From Paractinoplanes aksuensis (GTDB taxonomy: Bacteria > Actinomycetota > Actinomycetes > Mycobacteriales > Micromonosporaceae): a DNA stretch of 64,000 bases. The translations under genes were made by a program, and so were the position numbers. The notes beneath the pieces are model-generated. The model saw only the letters and a program-made list of their open reading frames with translations, had not been told where the DNA came from and did no database searches. Shown in pieces: positions 62,845 through 64,000 of this stretch. Every line of letters starts with the position of its first letter. The first letter of the stretch is position 1. Where the stretch lies: assembly GCF_024137025.1 (NCBI RefSeq), contig NZ_JAMYJR010000001.1:1-64000 (forward strand), in the 5' to 3' direction.

Positions 62845-64000
62845 ATGCGCAGACGTCGTTCGCTCAGCGCGGCCGGGCTTCTCTGCGCGCTGCTGGTGCT
62901 GACCACAACGACGACGACCCCGGCCGCCGCCGAGCACGTTCATGCCGATGCCCATGCCCATGCCCATGCTCATGACCACGAGCACATGGCCCAGGATCTG
63001 GCCGGCACGCCGATGCGGGTCATCGAGGAGCGGACGGCCGCGAGCGCGGCCCGGATCGAGCGAACTACCGGCGTACGCCCGGGAACGGCGACCACGAAGC
63101 GGGCCGCCGCCGATCCGGGGCAGGCCGGATCGTGGAGCGCGGTGGTCGACACCCCCGTCGTCCCGGTCTTCGCGGCGGTGCTGCCCAACGGCAAGGTGCT
63201 CATGTGGGACTCGGTCGGCGACGAGCCGACCGAGAACTACCCCGACCACAGCTTCACCCGGGCCATGGTCTGGAACCCGGCCGACGACACGTACCGGCGG
63301 GTCGATCTGCAGGGTTCCAACATCTTCTGCGCCGGGTTCGCCCACCTGGGCAACGGCAACATCCTGATCGCCGGCGGGAACGCCAACGCGGAGCTGGACG
63401 GCACGGTCCACACGTACGTCTTCGATTGGCGCAACGAGACGTGGACCCGCGGCCAGGACATGGCGGCCGCCCGCTGGTACCCGTCGGTGGCCGAGACCGC
63501 CAACGGCGAGGGCGTCATCGTCGGCGGTGGCCCGGCGACGGCCGAGGTCTACGGGACGAACGGCGCCATCCGGCCCCTGACCGGCTTCACCAAGTACGAC
63601 GCCCGGCTCTACCCCTTCCTGGCCTCGCGCCCGGACACCCAGGTCGGCCTGTTCGGCCCGTACGGCACCGGCTACACGATCACCACCTCGGGCAACGGCG
63701 TCATCACCGCGACCGGCACGCGCGACGGCATCACCCGCGACTACGGCAGCTTCGCGACGTACGACATCGGCAAGTCCGTCGTCGTCGGGGGTGGCAGCCT
63801 CACCGAGTACGGCGTCCCGAAGGTCCCGACCCGCACCGCCGTCGTGCTGAACAGCAACAACAGCCTGTTCCCGGTCATCACGCCGACCGGCTCGATGGCC
63901 ACCGGCCGGCGCCAGCACAACGCGACCCTGCTGGCCGACGGTTCGGTGCTGACCACCGGCGGCATGACCAGCACCGCCACCTCGGCCCTGGTCGACCTGG
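62845..64000 (+). CDS. Secreted galactose-oxidase-like protein with His-rich N terminus (3' partial)
   Basis: The frame is open to the right edge; 385 residues are visible. A signal peptide (RRRRSLSAAGLLCALLVLT) is followed by a histidine-rich stretch (eight His in seventeen residues, HVHADAHAHAHAH onward). Kelch-type propeller repeats follow. The pattern NIFCAGFAHLGNGNILIAGG then AAARWYPSVAE puts a Cys and a Tyr where copper radical oxidases form their Tyr-Cys cofactor (FCPG and ARGYQS in fungal galactose oxidase). The copper ligands near the end would lie beyond the window. ATG 62845 follows GAGAGGG. A copper-dependent extracellular oxidase is likely. Confidence 0.82.
   Translation, partial: MRRRRSLSAAGLLCALLVLTTTTTTPAAAEHVHADAHAHAHAHDHEHMAQDLAGTPMRVIEERTAASAARIERTTGVRPGTATTKRAAADPGQAGSWSAVVDTPVVPVFAAVLPNGKVLMWDSVGDEPTENYPDHSFTRAMVWNPADDTYRRVDLQGSNIFCAGFAHLGNGNILIAGGNANAELDGTVHTYVFDWRNETWTRGQDMAAARWYPSVAETANGEGVIVGGGPATAEVYGTNGAIRPLTGFTKYDARLYPFLASRPDTQVGLFGPYGTGYTITTSGNGVITATGTRDGITRDYGSFATYDIGKSVVVGGGSLTEYGVPKVPTRTAVVLNSNNSLFPVITPTGSMATGRRQHNATLLADGSVLTTGGMTSTATSALVDL

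Overview
This is a GC-rich, densely packed actinobacterial chromosome segment. The gene content points to Micromonosporaceae, probably an Actinoplanes-like genus: a BldC-type regulator, futalosine-type menaquinone genes, the actinobacterial hemL-ccsB cytochrome-c block, many SpoIIE/STAS/HATPase partner-switching proteins and an FxSxx-type peptide-modification locus. GTG and TTG starts and 4-bp stop/start overlaps are frequent. The genus assignment is inference from gene content. I saw no tRNA, rRNA, insertion sequence or CRISPR array.

Layout. 1-4.8 kb: the end of a proline-rich membrane protein, a DEAD-box RNA helicase with a repetitive basic tail, a DUF1089-type protein, an Lrp/AsnC regulator and BldC. 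4.8-9.5 kb: UbiX, UbiA (MqnP) and UbiD proteins for menaquinone synthesis, interrupted by a SigE-family ECF sigma factor and its probable membrane partner. 9.6-16.5 kb: a secreted protein, then hemL, a histidine phosphatase, tlpA/resA, ccdA, resB and ccsB in one overlapping operon. 16.6-35.2 kb: a signalling region with three small or medium STAS proteins, a MerR-thioredoxin pair, a 1468-residue kinase with seven tandem 92-residue HAMP units plus its response regulator, three SpoIIE/PP2C-type phosphatases, and a complete stressosome operon (rsbR-rsbS-rsbT-phosphatase-kinase-response regulator). A DHFR-like enzyme, a GlcE-like oxidase and oligopeptidase B lie within it. 35.2-46.2 kb: mscL, a small gene under a strong candidate SOS box, a zinc-finger anti-sigma-like membrane protein, a CGNR protein, the soluble transhydrogenase, and a glycerol locus in which two similar glycerol kinases flank an IclR regulator, with glpD and a universal stress protein.

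46.4-59.2 kb is the most unusual part. It is an FxSxx-type RiPP/conflict locus: two NB-ARC/TPR proteins sharing the C-terminal signature ECDIEPPP, a radical SAM/SPASM maturase, a split-off HEXXH protein, two precursor-like peptides whose core motifs both depart from F-x-S-x-x-COOH, and a divergent LRR-Roc-COR-TIR protein. The minus-strand order fxsT2-fxsB-HEXXH-precursor B-precursor A suggests one maturation unit, closed by a strong terminator opposite the convergent fxsT1. 59.2-64 kb: a secreted esterase, a GT-C-like membrane protein and the start of a galactose-oxidase-like protein with a histidine-rich N terminus, cut by the right edge.

Other DNA-level signals: two copies of a ~95-bp dispersed repeat containing an identical 30-base block (25.6 and 37.3 kb), a LexA-type palindrome at 35.74 kb, and operator-like palindromes at 43.12 and 60.96 kb.
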